Shown here: positions 47,942 to 56,716 of the stretch, one piece after another | Layout: each line of letters opens with the position of its first letter | Numbering within the stretch: the first letter of the stretch is position 1 | Assembly (NCBI GenBank): GCA_002701365.1 | Contig: NZUK01000015.1 | Span: 21,117 to 85,116 of the forward strand | Source of the DNA: Flavobacteriales bacterium | GTDB lineage: Bacteria; Bacteroidota; Bacteroidia; Flavobacteriales; TMED113 | DNA length: 64,000 nucleotides | Direction of reading: 5' to 3' | The notes under the pieces: model-generated | What the model saw: the letters and a program-made list of their open reading frames with translations, nothing else | Database searches by the model: none | What the model was told of the DNA's origin: nothing | Made by a program: the position numbers and the translations under genes

Positions 47942-48559
47942 TTATTGTATACCTTCTGGTGAATTTGGGCCTAAATTAAAAATGAGATCTAGAATACTAA
48001 GATTAGGTATGAAATTTTTGGCAAAAACTTGTTGATAATTGTGACTCGAAACAGGGAAATCATTTATTCTGTAATCTAAAGTTTCAGAGGGGTAGGATTT
48101 AGTGTATTCTGTAGTTTGTTTTATATTAGAAGTGATCTTAAGTTCATTTAAAAAGTATTCGAGAATTTCGTTATTTAAATCTATTAAAAAAACATAATCT
48201 TTATTTATTATTTTTTCAATTTCTTCATAGTAATATATGAAGAAGGGGGAGGATCCATATGCTGACTTAATACTATTTAGATGATTTTTCTTCCAATCAT
48301 TATTAGCTATTTTAATACTATTAATTGGATTTTTAGAATAATTTTTTCGTTGAATAGGAACAGTCATTAAGATAATCCCGTTTACTCCTAGTATTGATGT
48401 TCGATTTCGAATACTATGGCGTTTAAAGTATTCAAAATTTTCAATCAATAAGTTTTGTTGATTTTGTAGAATCTTAAAGTATCCTATGGGAGGAAAATAA
48501 GACGAAGGAAGAATAAATTTAGACAGTGTATTAAAATCACGATTTATTTTTTTTTCCAA
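47942..48559 (-). CDS. WbqC-like family protein
   Basis: A 205-aa WbqC-family protein. FILPSSYFPPIGYFKILQN is the usual opening, with FEYFKRHSIRNRTSILGVNGIILMTVPIQRK near residue 45-80 and NDWKKNHLNSIKSAYGSSPFFIYY at about 90-115. The family occurs in polysaccharide loci and as a conserved stand-alone gene in Bacteroidota; its activity is not known. It overlaps the end of lepB by 23 nt. Confidence 0.87.
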   Translation of the reverse strand: MEKKINRDFNTLSKFILPSSYFPPIGYFKILQNQQNLLIENFEYFKRHSIRNRTSILGVNGIILMTVPIQRKNYSKNPINSIKIANNDWKKNHLNSIKSAYGSSPFFIYYYEEIEKIINKDYVFLIDLNNEILEYFLNELKITSNIKQTTEYTKSYPSETLDYRINDFPVSSHNYQQVFAKNFIPNLSILDLIFNLGPNSPEGIQ

Positions 48560-50210
48560 AACGTGTTATTAGTTTAATTAATAATAGAAAAATTAAAAAA
48601 TGAATTAAATAAGATTTTTGTTTTCCTGCCTGATTAATTGTTGTAAATAATTTGTGCCAACGAATAATGCCAAGTTTAGATTTAATACTTTCTTTGTTTA
48701 GTGCATTATAATTTAAACTTAGCCATGTAAATATTGGCTTTCCTACAACATGATTTTCGGGTACAAACCCCCATACTCTAGAATCTTCAGAATTATGTCT
48801 GTTATCACCTACCATCCAATAATAATTCATTTTTATTTCATATGAATTAGTTTTTATATCATTAATATATATACTATTATCAGATATGTTAATTGTATTA
48901 TGTTCGTATTTTTCAATAATTGTTCTGTAAAAGTGGATGTTTGAAATAGTTAAGTCTAAAATATCTCCTCTTTTGGGAATATATATGGGTCCGTAGTTAT
49001 CTAGTGTCCATTCATTTTTTACTGATTTTGGGAATAGGTTTTTTGTCATTAATTCTTGTTTAAAAACAAACCATTTTTCTATTCTTTTTTCTATAATATC
49101 TTTTTCTTTTTTCGTTATAAAAACGACAAAAAGACCAGTGTTTTTTAAGTTAGATCTTAATTTTTTTTCAGTTTTTTTTCGCTTTGAAGGTTTGATTAAG
49201 TTTTCAACTCCTCTATTCGATCTATATTGCGCATATGTTTCAATGTCATTTTCAATTAGTAATTGCTCAACATTTTGCATAATATTATTACTTATGTGAA
49301 CACTGTCGTTTGGAACGATGATATATTGAAATTGTTTTTCTATGTGAGTGTCACTTTTCGTGTTATTGATGTAAATGTCTTGATTAATAATTTGCAATGA
49401 ATCTCCAGCGATACCGACGCATCTTTTGACATAATTCATTTTTTTATCAAAAGGCATATCTGTCCTTAAAGAATCTGCGGGAAAATTAAATACGACTATG
49501 TCATTGTTTTTAATTGTTTGAAATCCGGGGAGTCGGTTATATCCCAATTGAATTAGTTTAGAATATGAAGGAGTATTAGTTCCAGGTATTTTTTGATGCA
49601 TAAATGGCATGAACAAAGGTGTGTTAGGAATATTAGCACCATAGTTTACTTTACTAACCAGTAAAAAATCTCCTACCTGCATATTGTTTTCCATAGATGA
49701 TGTTGGAATTGTAAAAGGTTGAATAAAAAAAACATGAATTAATGTTGCTGCTATTATAGCAAACGTAATTGCTTCTTCCCATTCTTCATTTTTTGATTGT
49801 TTTTTATTTTCATTTTTTGACCAAGAAAAAAAATGAAAATAATAAAAGTCTAAAATAAAAAATACTAAAAAATAAAGCCATTTTAACCACGTGGCGTCAG
49901 TCATGTTTATAATTAAGAACAATGCTAAAATGTATAAAAAAACATATGAAAAACAAATAGTAAATTTTCGACGATGGTCAATTGACTGTACAATATTTCT
50001 TAAGAATTTAAAACTTAATTTTACAAATATTGACCCAATGTAAATGATGATTAAATAAATTAAGTACTGTTTTGTAAAATCAGTACTTAGAAAAATCGAT
50101 ATTGATAGTCCTAATCCCGCTATAATAGAAATGATTTTTTTCACCTGATAGTCTTTAAAGTAAATCAGATAAATAGAAGCGAAATATATAGTAATGGTAA
50201 ATAAGAACAT
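48537..50210 (-). CDS. lepB: Signal peptidase I
   Basis: A 557-aa signal peptidase of the long Bacteroidota form. Three or four N-terminal membrane helices (about 1-135) precede the catalytic part. The Ser172 nucleophile lies in PTSSMENNM and the general base Lys262 in NYVKRCVGIAGD. GDNRHNSEDSRVWGFVP is the C-terminal conserved box. An insertion of about 180 residues between the lysine and the last box is typical of this phylum. It cleaves signal peptides from secreted proteins. It starts 2 bp after dapB and overlaps wbqC. Confidence 0.95.
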   Translation of the reverse strand: MFLFTITIYFASIYLIYFKDYQVKKIISIIAGLGLSISIFLSTDFTKQYLIYLIIIYIGSIFVKLSFKFLRNIVQSIDHRRKFTICFSYVFLYILALFLIINMTDATWLKWLYFLVFFILDFYYFHFFSWSKNENKKQSKNEEWEEAITFAIIAATLIHVFFIQPFTIPTSSMENNMQVGDFLLVSKVNYGANIPNTPLFMPFMHQKIPGTNTPSYSKLIQLGYNRLPGFQTIKNNDIVVFNFPADSLRTDMPFDKKMNYVKRCVGIAGDSLQIINQDIYINNTKSDTHIEKQFQYIIVPNDSVHISNNIMQNVEQLLIENDIETYAQYRSNRGVENLIKPSKRKKTEKKLRSNLKNTGLFVVFITKKEKDIIEKRIEKWFVFKQELMTKNLFPKSVKNEWTLDNYGPIYIPKRGDILDLTISNIHFYRTIIEKYEHNTINISDNSIYINDIKTNSYEIKMNYYWMVGDNRHNSEDSRVWGFVPENHVVGKPIFTWLSLNYNALNKESIKSKLGIIRWHKLFTTINQAGKQKSYLIHFLIFLLLIKLITRFGKKNKS

Positions 50211-50212
50211 AA

Positions 50213-50899
50213 TTAGATATTGTTTATTACATCAGCCATTGTAAATATACCTTTTTTATTTTGGATAAATTCGGCTGCCAACAAGGCTCCGCTTGCAAAG
50301 CCTTGTCTATTGTTTGCTTTGTGAGATATATATATATCATCGAATTCTGAAATATATTTTACTGTATGTTCGCCCTTTACGTCACCAATTCTTTTTGAAA
50401 CAATATGAATTTTTTCTTTTGCATTTAGTTGGATTTTCTTTATGTCATTGGATATTTTAATAGCTGTTCCACTAGGGCTGTCTTTTTTCATGTGATGGTG
50501 TGTCTCTTCAATCAAGATGTCGTAATTTTTGTTCTTCATTAATTTAGACATATAATTATTAATTTCAAAAAAAAGATTCATTCCAATACTGAAGTTGGGT
50601 GCATGTAAAACAGTACCGTTATGTGTTTTACATAGTTTTGCAACATCATTAATTTTATCCAACCATCCTGTTGTTCCACAGACAATTGGGGTTTGATTCT
50701 CAATGCAAAATTTTATGTTTTGAAATGCAATTTCTGGATTTGAAAATTCTATTACTACATCACTTTTTTTTAATGTGGATGAGTTAAGGTCTTTTGTGTT
50801 TTTAGAATTAATTTTAAATGCCACACTATATCCTTTCTGAAGTATTTTTTTTTCAACTTCTTTACCCATTTTCCCATAACCTAAAAGTCCAATTTTCAT
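50213..50899 (-). CDS. dapB: 4-hydroxy-tetrahydrodipicolinate reductase
   Basis: A 228-aa DapB for lysine and meso-diaminopimelate synthesis. The NAD(P) loop GLLGYGKMGKEV is at 4-15, CGTTGW at about 74-79, APNFSIGMNLF at about 100, and the catalytic region ETHHHMKKDSPSGTA holds the active-site histidines and lysine. It is on the short side (228 aa) as in other Bacteroidota. It lies 2 bp after the DUF5683 gene, within the parAB run. Confidence 0.95.
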   Translation of the reverse strand: MKIGLLGYGKMGKEVEKKILQKGYSVAFKINSKNTKDLNSSTLKKSDVVIEFSNPEIAFQNIKFCIENQTPIVCGTTGWLDKINDVAKLCKTHNGTVLHAPNFSIGMNLFFEINNYMSKLMKNKNYDILIEETHHHMKKDSPSGTAIKISNDIKKIQLNAKEKIHIVSKRIGDVKGEHTVKYISEFDDIYISHKANNRQGFASGALLAAEFIQNKKGIFTMADVINNI

Positions 50900-50901
50900 A
50901 G

Positions 50902-51426
50902 TTATAAATTTAATTTTAAACTAAGTGTAATTTGTTCATTGTTATTTATAGTTGTTGGTTTTAAATACAATGATAAATCTTCATTTATGTTATAGTTTGT
51001 AAAATGTGCATCAACACATGCATCTATGATGTTTAATGAATACATTAATATAAATAATAATGTTGACAAATCTCTTGAATCTCTATAGTAGTCTTGTAAT
51101 GTAGTTAATTGACTAGCGCTATAAGAGGAATGATTTATTGTATTTTCGTTGTCATCAATTTCAGCTATATAGTCATCTTTATATTTTGAGTATAGTTTAT
51201 TGTTATTCAAATAATAATAGACAGTAGTACCTAGAGCAGTATATATGACTGGAATTTTCCAGTATTTTTTATTATAATATTGACCTAGTCCTGGGCAGGC
51301 AGTAGATAATAATGTTGCTTTTTTTACCTGATTTTCTTTTTTTGTTTGCCCATATAAAAAGTTGCATGAAAAAAGCAATATGAATATGAGAATTATGTTA
51401 TGATTGTAGTATTTGAATAATTTCAT
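50902..51426 (-). CDS. DUF5683 family membrane protein
   Basis: A 174-aa protein with an N-terminal signal (LFSCNFLYGQ) and a DUF5683 core: ATLLSTACPGLGQYYNKKYWKIPVIYTALGTTVYYYL, the P-GLGQ-YN pattern seen in several membrane domains, then YRDSRDLSTLLFILMYSLNIIDACVDAHF. It is conserved in the parAB-dapB-lepB neighbourhood of flavobacteria, function unknown. Its start overlaps the end of parB by 29 nt. Confidence 0.87.
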   Translation of the reverse strand: MKLFKYYNHNIILIFILLFSCNFLYGQTKKENQVKKATLLSTACPGLGQYYNKKYWKIPVIYTALGTTVYYYLNNNKLYSKYKDDYIAEIDDNENTINHSSYSASQLTTLQDYYRDSRDLSTLLFILMYSLNIIDACVDAHFTNYNINEDLSLYLKPTTINNNEQITLSLKLNL

Positions 51427-52264
51427 CTAATTTTTTTTCAGATTCAAATGGTATTTCTATAGTTCCTTTTCCGCTGTTTGATATTTTTAATTTTATTTTT
51501 TGTTGTAAAAATTCTGAAAGTTCTTTTTCGATTTGTTGAAAATGTGTTGATAGATTAGAAACTTTTTGGGTGTATTTAGATATTGTAATTACTTTGTTTT
51601 TTTTAACTATTTTTTCAGTATCTCGAACAGTTAATTTATATTTTACTATATCTTGGTATAAGGCAAGTTGTAAATCTTGGTTTGTAATATTAAGAATTGC
51701 TTTCGCATGTCCCATAGTTATTATTTTATCTCTTACTCCAGCTTGTATAATGGGATCTAATTTTAATAGTCTAATATAATTACTAATAGTCGATCTACTT
51801 TTTCCTATTCGTTTTCCAAGAGTTTCTTGTTTTATATTAGATTCTTTTATTAGTTTTTCTAAACTTATAGCAATTTCGATAGGATCCAGATCTTGTCTTT
51901 GAATATTCTCTACTAGTGCGACTTCAAGCATTTGATTATTACTAATATTTTTAATAAATACAGGAATTTTTTTTAATCCAGTTAGTATAGATGCCTGTAG
52001 TCTTCTTTCTCCAGAAATAAGCTCATAATAATTATTTTCTAATGACCTTACTGTAATAGGTTGAATAAGTCCATATTGTTTAATTGAATCACTTAGCTGA
52101 CTTAGCTCTTTCTTATCAATTTTTGTTCTTGGTTGATATGGATTTGTACTAATTAAATCAATATCAATACTCTTAATTATATTGTTATTTGATTCATGTT
52201 CTTTGTCTATATTAAAAATAGAAGACAATCCTCTTCCTAATCGCGATTTCTTATTATGATTCAT
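51398..52264 (-). CDS. parB: Chromosome partitioning protein ParB
   Basis: A 288-aa ParB CTPase that loads at parS and forms the partition complex. NPYQPRTKIDKKELSQL and ITVRSLENNYYELISGERRLQAS (the C-motif GERR) are the N-domain; LVENIQRQDLDPIEIA and the helix-turn-helix around GKRIGKSRSTISNYIRLLKL follow, and a dimerisation tail closes it. It overlaps parA by 11 nt. I found no convincing parS site in the window. Confidence 0.96.
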   Translation of the reverse strand: MNHNKKSRLGRGLSSIFNIDKEHESNNNIIKSIDIDLISTNPYQPRTKIDKKELSQLSDSIKQYGLIQPITVRSLENNYYELISGERRLQASILTGLKKIPVFIKNISNNQMLEVALVENIQRQDLDPIEIAISLEKLIKESNIKQETLGKRIGKSRSTISNYIRLLKLDPIIQAGVRDKIITMGHAKAILNITNQDLQLALYQDIVKYKLTVRDTEKIVKKNKVITISKYTQKVSNLSTHFQQIEKELSEFLQQKIKLKISNSGKGTIEIPFESEKKLDEIIQILQS

Positions 52265-53045
52265 TGTCTACAATTAATTCATTTTTTTTTATAAATTCTT
52301 GTGCTAGGTTTAAATAATTGATTGCTCCTCTACAATTAGCATCGTATTTAATAATACTTTCTCCAAATCCTGTGGCTTCACTTAAACGAACATTGCGTTG
52401 AATAATTGTGTCAAAAACCATTTCTCCAAAATGCATTTTAACTTCTTCAATAACATTATTAGATAATCTTAATCTAGAATCATACATAGTTAGCAATAAT
52501 CCTTCAATAGATAGTTGAGGATTGTGAAAATTTTGAATTTTTCGTATAGTATTCATTAACTTTCCTAATCCTTCTAGAGCAAAGTATTCGCATTGGATAG
52601 GTATTAATACGGAATCAGATGCGCATAAACAATTAATTGTGATTAAACCTAGTGATGGAGGGCAGTCAATAATTATAAAATCATACTTTTCTTTAATGCT
52701 ATCTAGTTGTTTAGTTAGCATTTTTTCTCGTTCAGGTTGATTGACTAATTCTATTTCAGCGCCTACTAAATCAATACTTGATGGAATGATATCCATATTT
52801 GGCGACACCTCTTTTAAAATAGCATCTTCTGATTTGATGCTATTGTCTAGTAATTCATATATAGTATTTTGTTGTTGATTTTTTTTTAATTCAATACCTA
52901 ATGCGGATGTCGCATTTGCTTGAGGATCTGCATCAATAAGTAAAATTTTCTTTTCTAGAGCACCTAAACTAGCGGATAAATTGACTGCTGTTGTTGTTTT
53001 ACCAACTCCTCCTTTTTGGTTAACTATAGATATAATTTTTGACAT
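52254..53045 (-). CDS. parA: Chromosome partitioning ATPase ParA
   Basis: A 263-aa ParA/Soj ATPase. The deviant Walker A KGGVGKTTTAVNL is at 10-22, the Walker A' LIDADPQANATS at about 37-48, and Walker B FIIIDCPPSLG at about 122-132. It binds the nucleoid and moves the ParB-parS complex. It begins the minus-strand run parA-parB-DUF5683-dapB-lepB-wbqC and diverges from DoxX over 113 bp of A/T runs with no strong promoter match. Confidence 0.96.
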   Translation of the reverse strand: MSKIISIVNQKGGVGKTTTAVNLSASLGALEKKILLIDADPQANATSALGIELKKNQQQNTIYELLDNSIKSEDAILKEVSPNMDIIPSSIDLVGAEIELVNQPEREKMLTKQLDSIKEKYDFIIIDCPPSLGLITINCLCASDSVLIPIQCEYFALEGLGKLMNTIRKIQNFHNPQLSIEGLLLTMYDSRLRLSNNVIEEVKMHFGEMVFDTIIQRNVRLSEATGFGESIIKYDANCRGAINYLNLAQEFIKKNELIVDNES

Positions 53046-53158
53046 TTAGTTATTTTAATAATTAGAACAATACAACTAATATGATAATTTTTTATCTCTA
53101 CAAATAAAAAAAAAACATTATTTTTTCAACAATTTTTAAAAAAACATATATTTACACT

Positions 53159-53599
53159 ATGACAGATATACTAAATTTTAGCTACAATCACCCTGATACT
53201 TTATTAGAGCAACTTTTTTTATTTTTTATATCATTCTTTTTTTGTATTCTTTTTTTACAGTCGGGATTAGATAAGCTTGTTAATTGGAATGATAATTTAA
53301 ATTTTTTTAAAGATCATTTTAATAAAACTATATTTCAGAATTTCACTTTTATTTCATTAGCATTTTTAATGTTTCTTGAATGTTTAGCTGGTTTGATTTT
53401 TTCTATTGTCCTGATAAGTGTTTCTTTTGCAGGTTTTTCAAGCCTTATAATTGCCTTGTTATTAGTTGGTATTATAATGTCTAATTTTATAATTTGTTGT
53501 TTATTCTTAGGTCAAAGAATGGCAAATGATTATGCGGGAGCAGCTAATTTGGTGATTTATTTTTTAGTTTCTTTATTGAGTTTGTTTGTTGTAATGTGA
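53159..53599 (+). CDS. DoxX-like membrane protein
   Basis: A 146-aa membrane protein with four hydrophobic helices (about 15-38, 58-80, 82-105 and 118-142). QSGLDKLVNWNDNLNFFKDHF in the first loop and LGQRMANDYAGAANLVIYF near the end fit DoxX-type proteins. A role is not known; DoxX proteins sometimes accompany quinol oxidases or redox proteins, which are absent here. Its 3' end overlaps the next gene on the opposite strand by 43 nt. Confidence 0.75.
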   Translation: MTDILNFSYNHPDTLLEQLFLFFISFFFCILFLQSGLDKLVNWNDNLNFFKDHFNKTIFQNFTFISLAFLMFLECLAGLIFSIVLISVSFAGFSSLIIALLLVGIIMSNFIICCLFLGQRMANDYAGAANLVIYFLVSLLSLFVVM

Positions 53600-54999
53600 C
53601 CAAACCCAAATAATTTATTTTCTTTAATAATATTATCTACATAAGTAGGAACCATTTTTTCCCAACCCGTTTTATCTTTTTTGATCATTTTTAGTACTTT
53701 TCTAGAAAAAATACTTAAATAATCTTCTTTATAATCTTTTAAATCAATTATTCTTTTATTGAATAAAAAGAATTCATATAGTGGTTTTATCCGTGGTTGA
53801 ATAATGATATTTTTAGATGTTTTTAAACTGCTTTTTGAATCTGGCTTATATGGGTAAACGTATACTTTAATATCACGATTGAACATTTTTCCTATACCTT
53901 CTAATATACCACCATCAAGATTACGATAGTATTGAGCGTCAAAAATTTCTTGCAGGTTTGTGAGACCTAAAATAATACCAAGCCGCTCTTTTGTGAATCT
54001 CCCAAAATAATCAAGTAATTTATAATATCTTTGGTAATTTGATATCATCACAGTTTGACCAATAGAACATAAAATATTAACACGATCTAAAAAATCTTTT
54101 TCGTTTATGTCCCCCTCAGATTTTAGATTATTTAATGTGATTTCAAAAATCACTTGCAAGTTGTTCTCCTGAACTTTATTTTCCTTTATAAATTCATTCA
54201 GCCCATTTTTAATCATATCAATATTGACTTTTGTCACTGGACGAAAACTTCCTCTAAGAGCGAGGATATTTTTTTTATACAAGACATCAGAGGGTTGTAG
54301 ATTATTTCCGTCCGGTCCAAAAATAACTGCTTCAGTCATGCCATTTTTAACTAATAATAGACTTAGAAGTCGATTGTCTATTCCTTCAAACTTGGCTCCA
54401 TTCATATGAACCATGTCAATTTCCATTTGCTTCCTAGTTAAATTGTCATATAAACTTTTAATAAATTTTTCTGGTGTTTCATTATAATTAAAACAAGCAT
54501 ATAATAAGTTTACACCTAAAATACCAATAGTTTCTTGTTGAAGTTTAGCATCGTTTTCATGTAGTCTAATATGAATAATCACATCATTTGGCATTTCAGA
54601 CTCATTTAGTTGAAATCTAACACCAACCCAACCGTGTCCAGGCTGCATGTCGTCATATTTTGTAGTTGCTACTGTATTTGCAAATGAGAAAAAAAGTTTT
54701 TTAGGATGTTTTTTTCTATCCAGTCGTTCTTCTAATAAGTCATATTCTCGTTCAATAATTTTTTTCAATCTTGATTTGCATACATAGCGTCCATCTTCTT
54801 CTTTGCCATATATTGCATCACTCACGTCCATGTCGTAGGCAGACATTGCCTTGGCTATTGTTCCAGATGCGCCTCCAGATCTAAAAAAATGTCGAACAAC
54901 TTCTTGTCCAGCACCAATTTCAGAAAAGGCACCATAAATATATTTATCTAAATTAACATTTAGAGCTTTTTGAGCAGGACTTAATATAACATCTTTCAT
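53557..54999 (-). CDS. Large conserved protein of unclear function
   Basis: A 480-aa soluble protein without signal peptide or clear membrane helix. Distinct blocks are EIGAGQEVVRHFFRSGGASG at about 27-46, then KAMSAYDMDVSDAIYG, GRYVCKSRLKKIIEREYDLL, FFSFANTVATTKYDD, GHGWVGVRFQL, and LQQETIGILGVNLLYACF. I recall homologues labelled nicotinate-nucleotide adenylyltransferase or TonB-dependent receptor in databases, but I see neither a (H/T)xGH nucleotidyltransferase motif nor a beta-barrel. A conserved unknown is the honest call. It diverges from the PhnP-like gene over 74 bp that hold a 14-bp palindrome. Confidence 0.75.
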   Translation of the reverse strand: MKDVILSPAQKALNVNLDKYIYGAFSEIGAGQEVVRHFFRSGGASGTIAKAMSAYDMDVSDAIYGKEEDGRYVCKSRLKKIIEREYDLLEERLDRKKHPKKLFFSFANTVATTKYDDMQPGHGWVGVRFQLNESEMPNDVIIHIRLHENDAKLQQETIGILGVNLLYACFNYNETPEKFIKSLYDNLTRKQMEIDMVHMNGAKFEGIDNRLLSLLLVKNGMTEAVIFGPDGNNLQPSDVLYKKNILALRGSFRPVTKVNIDMIKNGLNEFIKENKVQENNLQVIFEITLNNLKSEGDINEKDFLDRVNILCSIGQTVMISNYQRYYKLLDYFGRFTKERLGIILGLTNLQEIFDAQYYRNLDGGILEGIGKMFNRDIKVYVYPYKPDSKSSLKTSKNIIIQPRIKPLYEFFLFNKRIIDLKDYKEDYLSIFSRKVLKMIKKDKTGWEKMVPTYVDNIIKENKLFGFGHITTNKLNKETKK

Positions 55000-55015
55000 C
55001 TTGATGAATTATTGT

Positions 55016-55029
55016 AATTTGTACAAATT
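55016..55029. promoter_or_regulatory. 14-bp perfect palindrome in a divergent spacer
   Basis: AATTTGTACAAATT is its own reverse complement. It lies in the 74-bp spacer between the 480-aa unknown gene and the PhnP-like gene, 16 bp from the former start and 44 bp from the latter. It might be an operator for a dimeric regulator of both genes. AT-rich DNA produces palindromes by chance, so confidence is low. Confidence 0.3.
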
Positions 55030-55073
55030 TAGATTAGTTTGTTTAAAATGTGCAAAAAAATTACATTTATTAT

Positions 55074-55841
55074 ATGAAAAGTCAAGCAGTTTTTTTAGGA
55101 ACAGGTACTTCTCAAGGAGTTCCTGTAATTGGTTGTAATTGTCTAGTTTGTAATTCTAGTAATTCAAAAGATGCACGTTTAAGAAGTTCATTGCTAGTGT
55201 TAACTCATAAATTAAGAATTTTGATTGACATAGGTCCAGACTTTCGTGCACAAATGTTAAAAACAGATAATTCTTATATTAATGCAATTATATTAACTCA
55301 TCAACATCGAGATCATACAGCAGGATTAGATGATATTCGCCCAATCTTCTATTTGTATAAAAAACCAATTGAAATATATTCAGAGCGTAATGTTTCAGAT
55401 GCATTAAAATCTGATTTCAGATATTTATTTGATGGTACAGATTATCCAGGAAAACCACAATTTATTATTAATGAAATTAAAAATGCCACTTTTTATATCA
55501 AAAAATTACCAATTACACCTATTAGAGTTATGCATTATAAGTTGCCTGTTTTTGGTTATAGAATTGCGGATTTAGCATATGTTACAGATGCTAATTATAT
55601 TTCAGAATCAGAGAAAAGAAAATTGTTGAATTTAGATATTTTAATCATCAACTCTTTACAGAAGGAAAAACATATTTCTCATTACAGTCTTGAAGAATCA
55701 CTAGATTTAATTAAAGAATTAAGACCTAAAAAAGCTTACTTAACTCATATAAGTCATTGCATGGGTTTACATGATAAAATTAACAAAGAACTTCCAAAAA
55801 ATGTTTTTTTAGCATACGATAATTTAAAAATTGCATTTTAA
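55074..55841 (+). CDS. PhnP-like MBL fold phosphodiesterase
   Basis: A 255-aa MBL-fold hydrolase. The start AVFLGTGTSQGVPVIGCNCLVC, with its cysteine pair, LTHQHRDHTAGLDDIRPIF with the HxHxDH metal motif at about 79-84, and the late LTHISHCMGLHDKIN are typical of PhnP/RNase Z-related phosphodiesterases (phosphoribosyl cyclic phosphate phosphodiesterase). There is no phosphonate-utilisation cluster, so the cyclic-nucleotide or RNA-like substrate is open. A GTG at 55050 would add eight residues, but the ATG at 55074 gives the family start. Its stop overlaps kdsA in a shared TTAA. Confidence 0.87.
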   Translation: MKSQAVFLGTGTSQGVPVIGCNCLVCNSSNSKDARLRSSLLVLTHKLRILIDIGPDFRAQMLKTDNSYINAIILTHQHRDHTAGLDDIRPIFYLYKKPIEIYSERNVSDALKSDFRYLFDGTDYPGKPQFIINEIKNATFYIKKLPITPIRVMHYKLPVFGYRIADLAYVTDANYISESEKRKLLNLDILIINSLQKEKHISHYSLEESLDLIKELRPKKAYLTHISHCMGLHDKINKELPKNVFLAYDNLKIAF

Positions 55842-56641
55842 CTTATTGCAGATTTAATAGCAAGAAGTTTTTTTAATAGATTTTCTAATCTATTTATTGG
55901 CAACATATTTGAGCCATCTGAAAGCGCATGCTGGGGATTAGGATGAGTTTCAATAAAGACTCCATTAGCTCCTGCTGCAATTCCTGCGCATGCTAATTCC
56001 TCTATAAATTGTGGTGTTCCACCTGATTTTCCTGTTGTTTGATTTGGTTTTTGATTACTGTGAGTTGCATCTAATATCACAGGTACGTCATAATTGCGAA
56101 TAATCGGAATATTCCTTATATCTACCACCAAATCTTGATATCCAAAAGAATTACCTCTCTCTGTTATCATAATTTTATTGCTCCCAGAATCCTTAATTTT
56201 ATTTATTATAAATTGACATGATTCACCAGATAAGAAAGGCCCTTTTTTTACATTAACATATTTTTTCGTTTTCGCTGCAGCAACTAGAATATCTGTTTGT
56301 CTACATAAAAATGCAGGAATTTGAATAATATCGATTTTTTCATCTAAAAACCCCATGTCATGGGCATTGTGGACATCAGTTGTTATGTTGATATCTAATT
56401 TAGATTTGATGTCAATTAAAGTGTCTATGCCATCTCTAATGCCTGGTCCTTTAAAAGAGCTTAATTTGGTTCGATTTTCTTTTTTATATGACGCTTTAAA
56501 TATTAAAGGAATCTTTAATTTTCCAGTAATTGATTTGAGTTGTTCAGCAATTTTAAAAGTTAACTCTTTGTCTTCTATGACGCAGGGTCCAGCAATTAAA
56601 AAGAGTTTTTTAGATTGGATAATATTTTCTATTGATTCCAT
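55838..56641 (-). CDS. kdsA: 3-deoxy-8-phosphooctulonate synthase
   Basis: A 267-aa KdsA that condenses arabinose 5-phosphate with PEP to make Kdo-8-phosphate for LPS. LIAGPCVIED carries Cys20 at the position used by the metal-dependent class (Asn in the metal-free class); DATHSNQKPN, FIETHPNP and ALSDGSNM supply the other expected metal ligands (His, Glu, Asp). So it is likely the metal-dependent type. It converges on the PhnP-like gene and diverges from a lipoprotein gene over 75 bp. Confidence 0.95.
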   Translation of the reverse strand: MESIENIIQSKKLFLIAGPCVIEDKELTFKIAEQLKSITGKLKIPLIFKASYKKENRTKLSSFKGPGIRDGIDTLIDIKSKLDINITTDVHNAHDMGFLDEKIDIIQIPAFLCRQTDILVAAAKTKKYVNVKKGPFLSGESCQFIINKIKDSGSNKIMITERGNSFGYQDLVVDIRNIPIIRNYDVPVILDATHSNQKPNQTTGKSGGTPQFIEELACAGIAAGANGVFIETHPNPQHALSDGSNMLPINRLENLLKKLLAIKSAIS

Positions 56642-56716
56642 TATTATTTTAATAGGTTATTTTTTTAGCAAAAATTAATGCACCTTTGTTAAGGTATAAA
56701 TTTTTTTATTTAATCC

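Noticed and set aside
49887..49894. CCACGTGG core that resembles the centre of a parS site
   Set aside because: Only the 8-bp core is symmetric; the flanks do not fit TGTTNCACGTGNAACA, and it lies within lepB coding sequence.
55018..55041. TTTG and a TTAGTTTG box as a promoter for the PhnP-like gene
   Set aside because: The spacer is only 12 nt and the -7 box has a mismatch.
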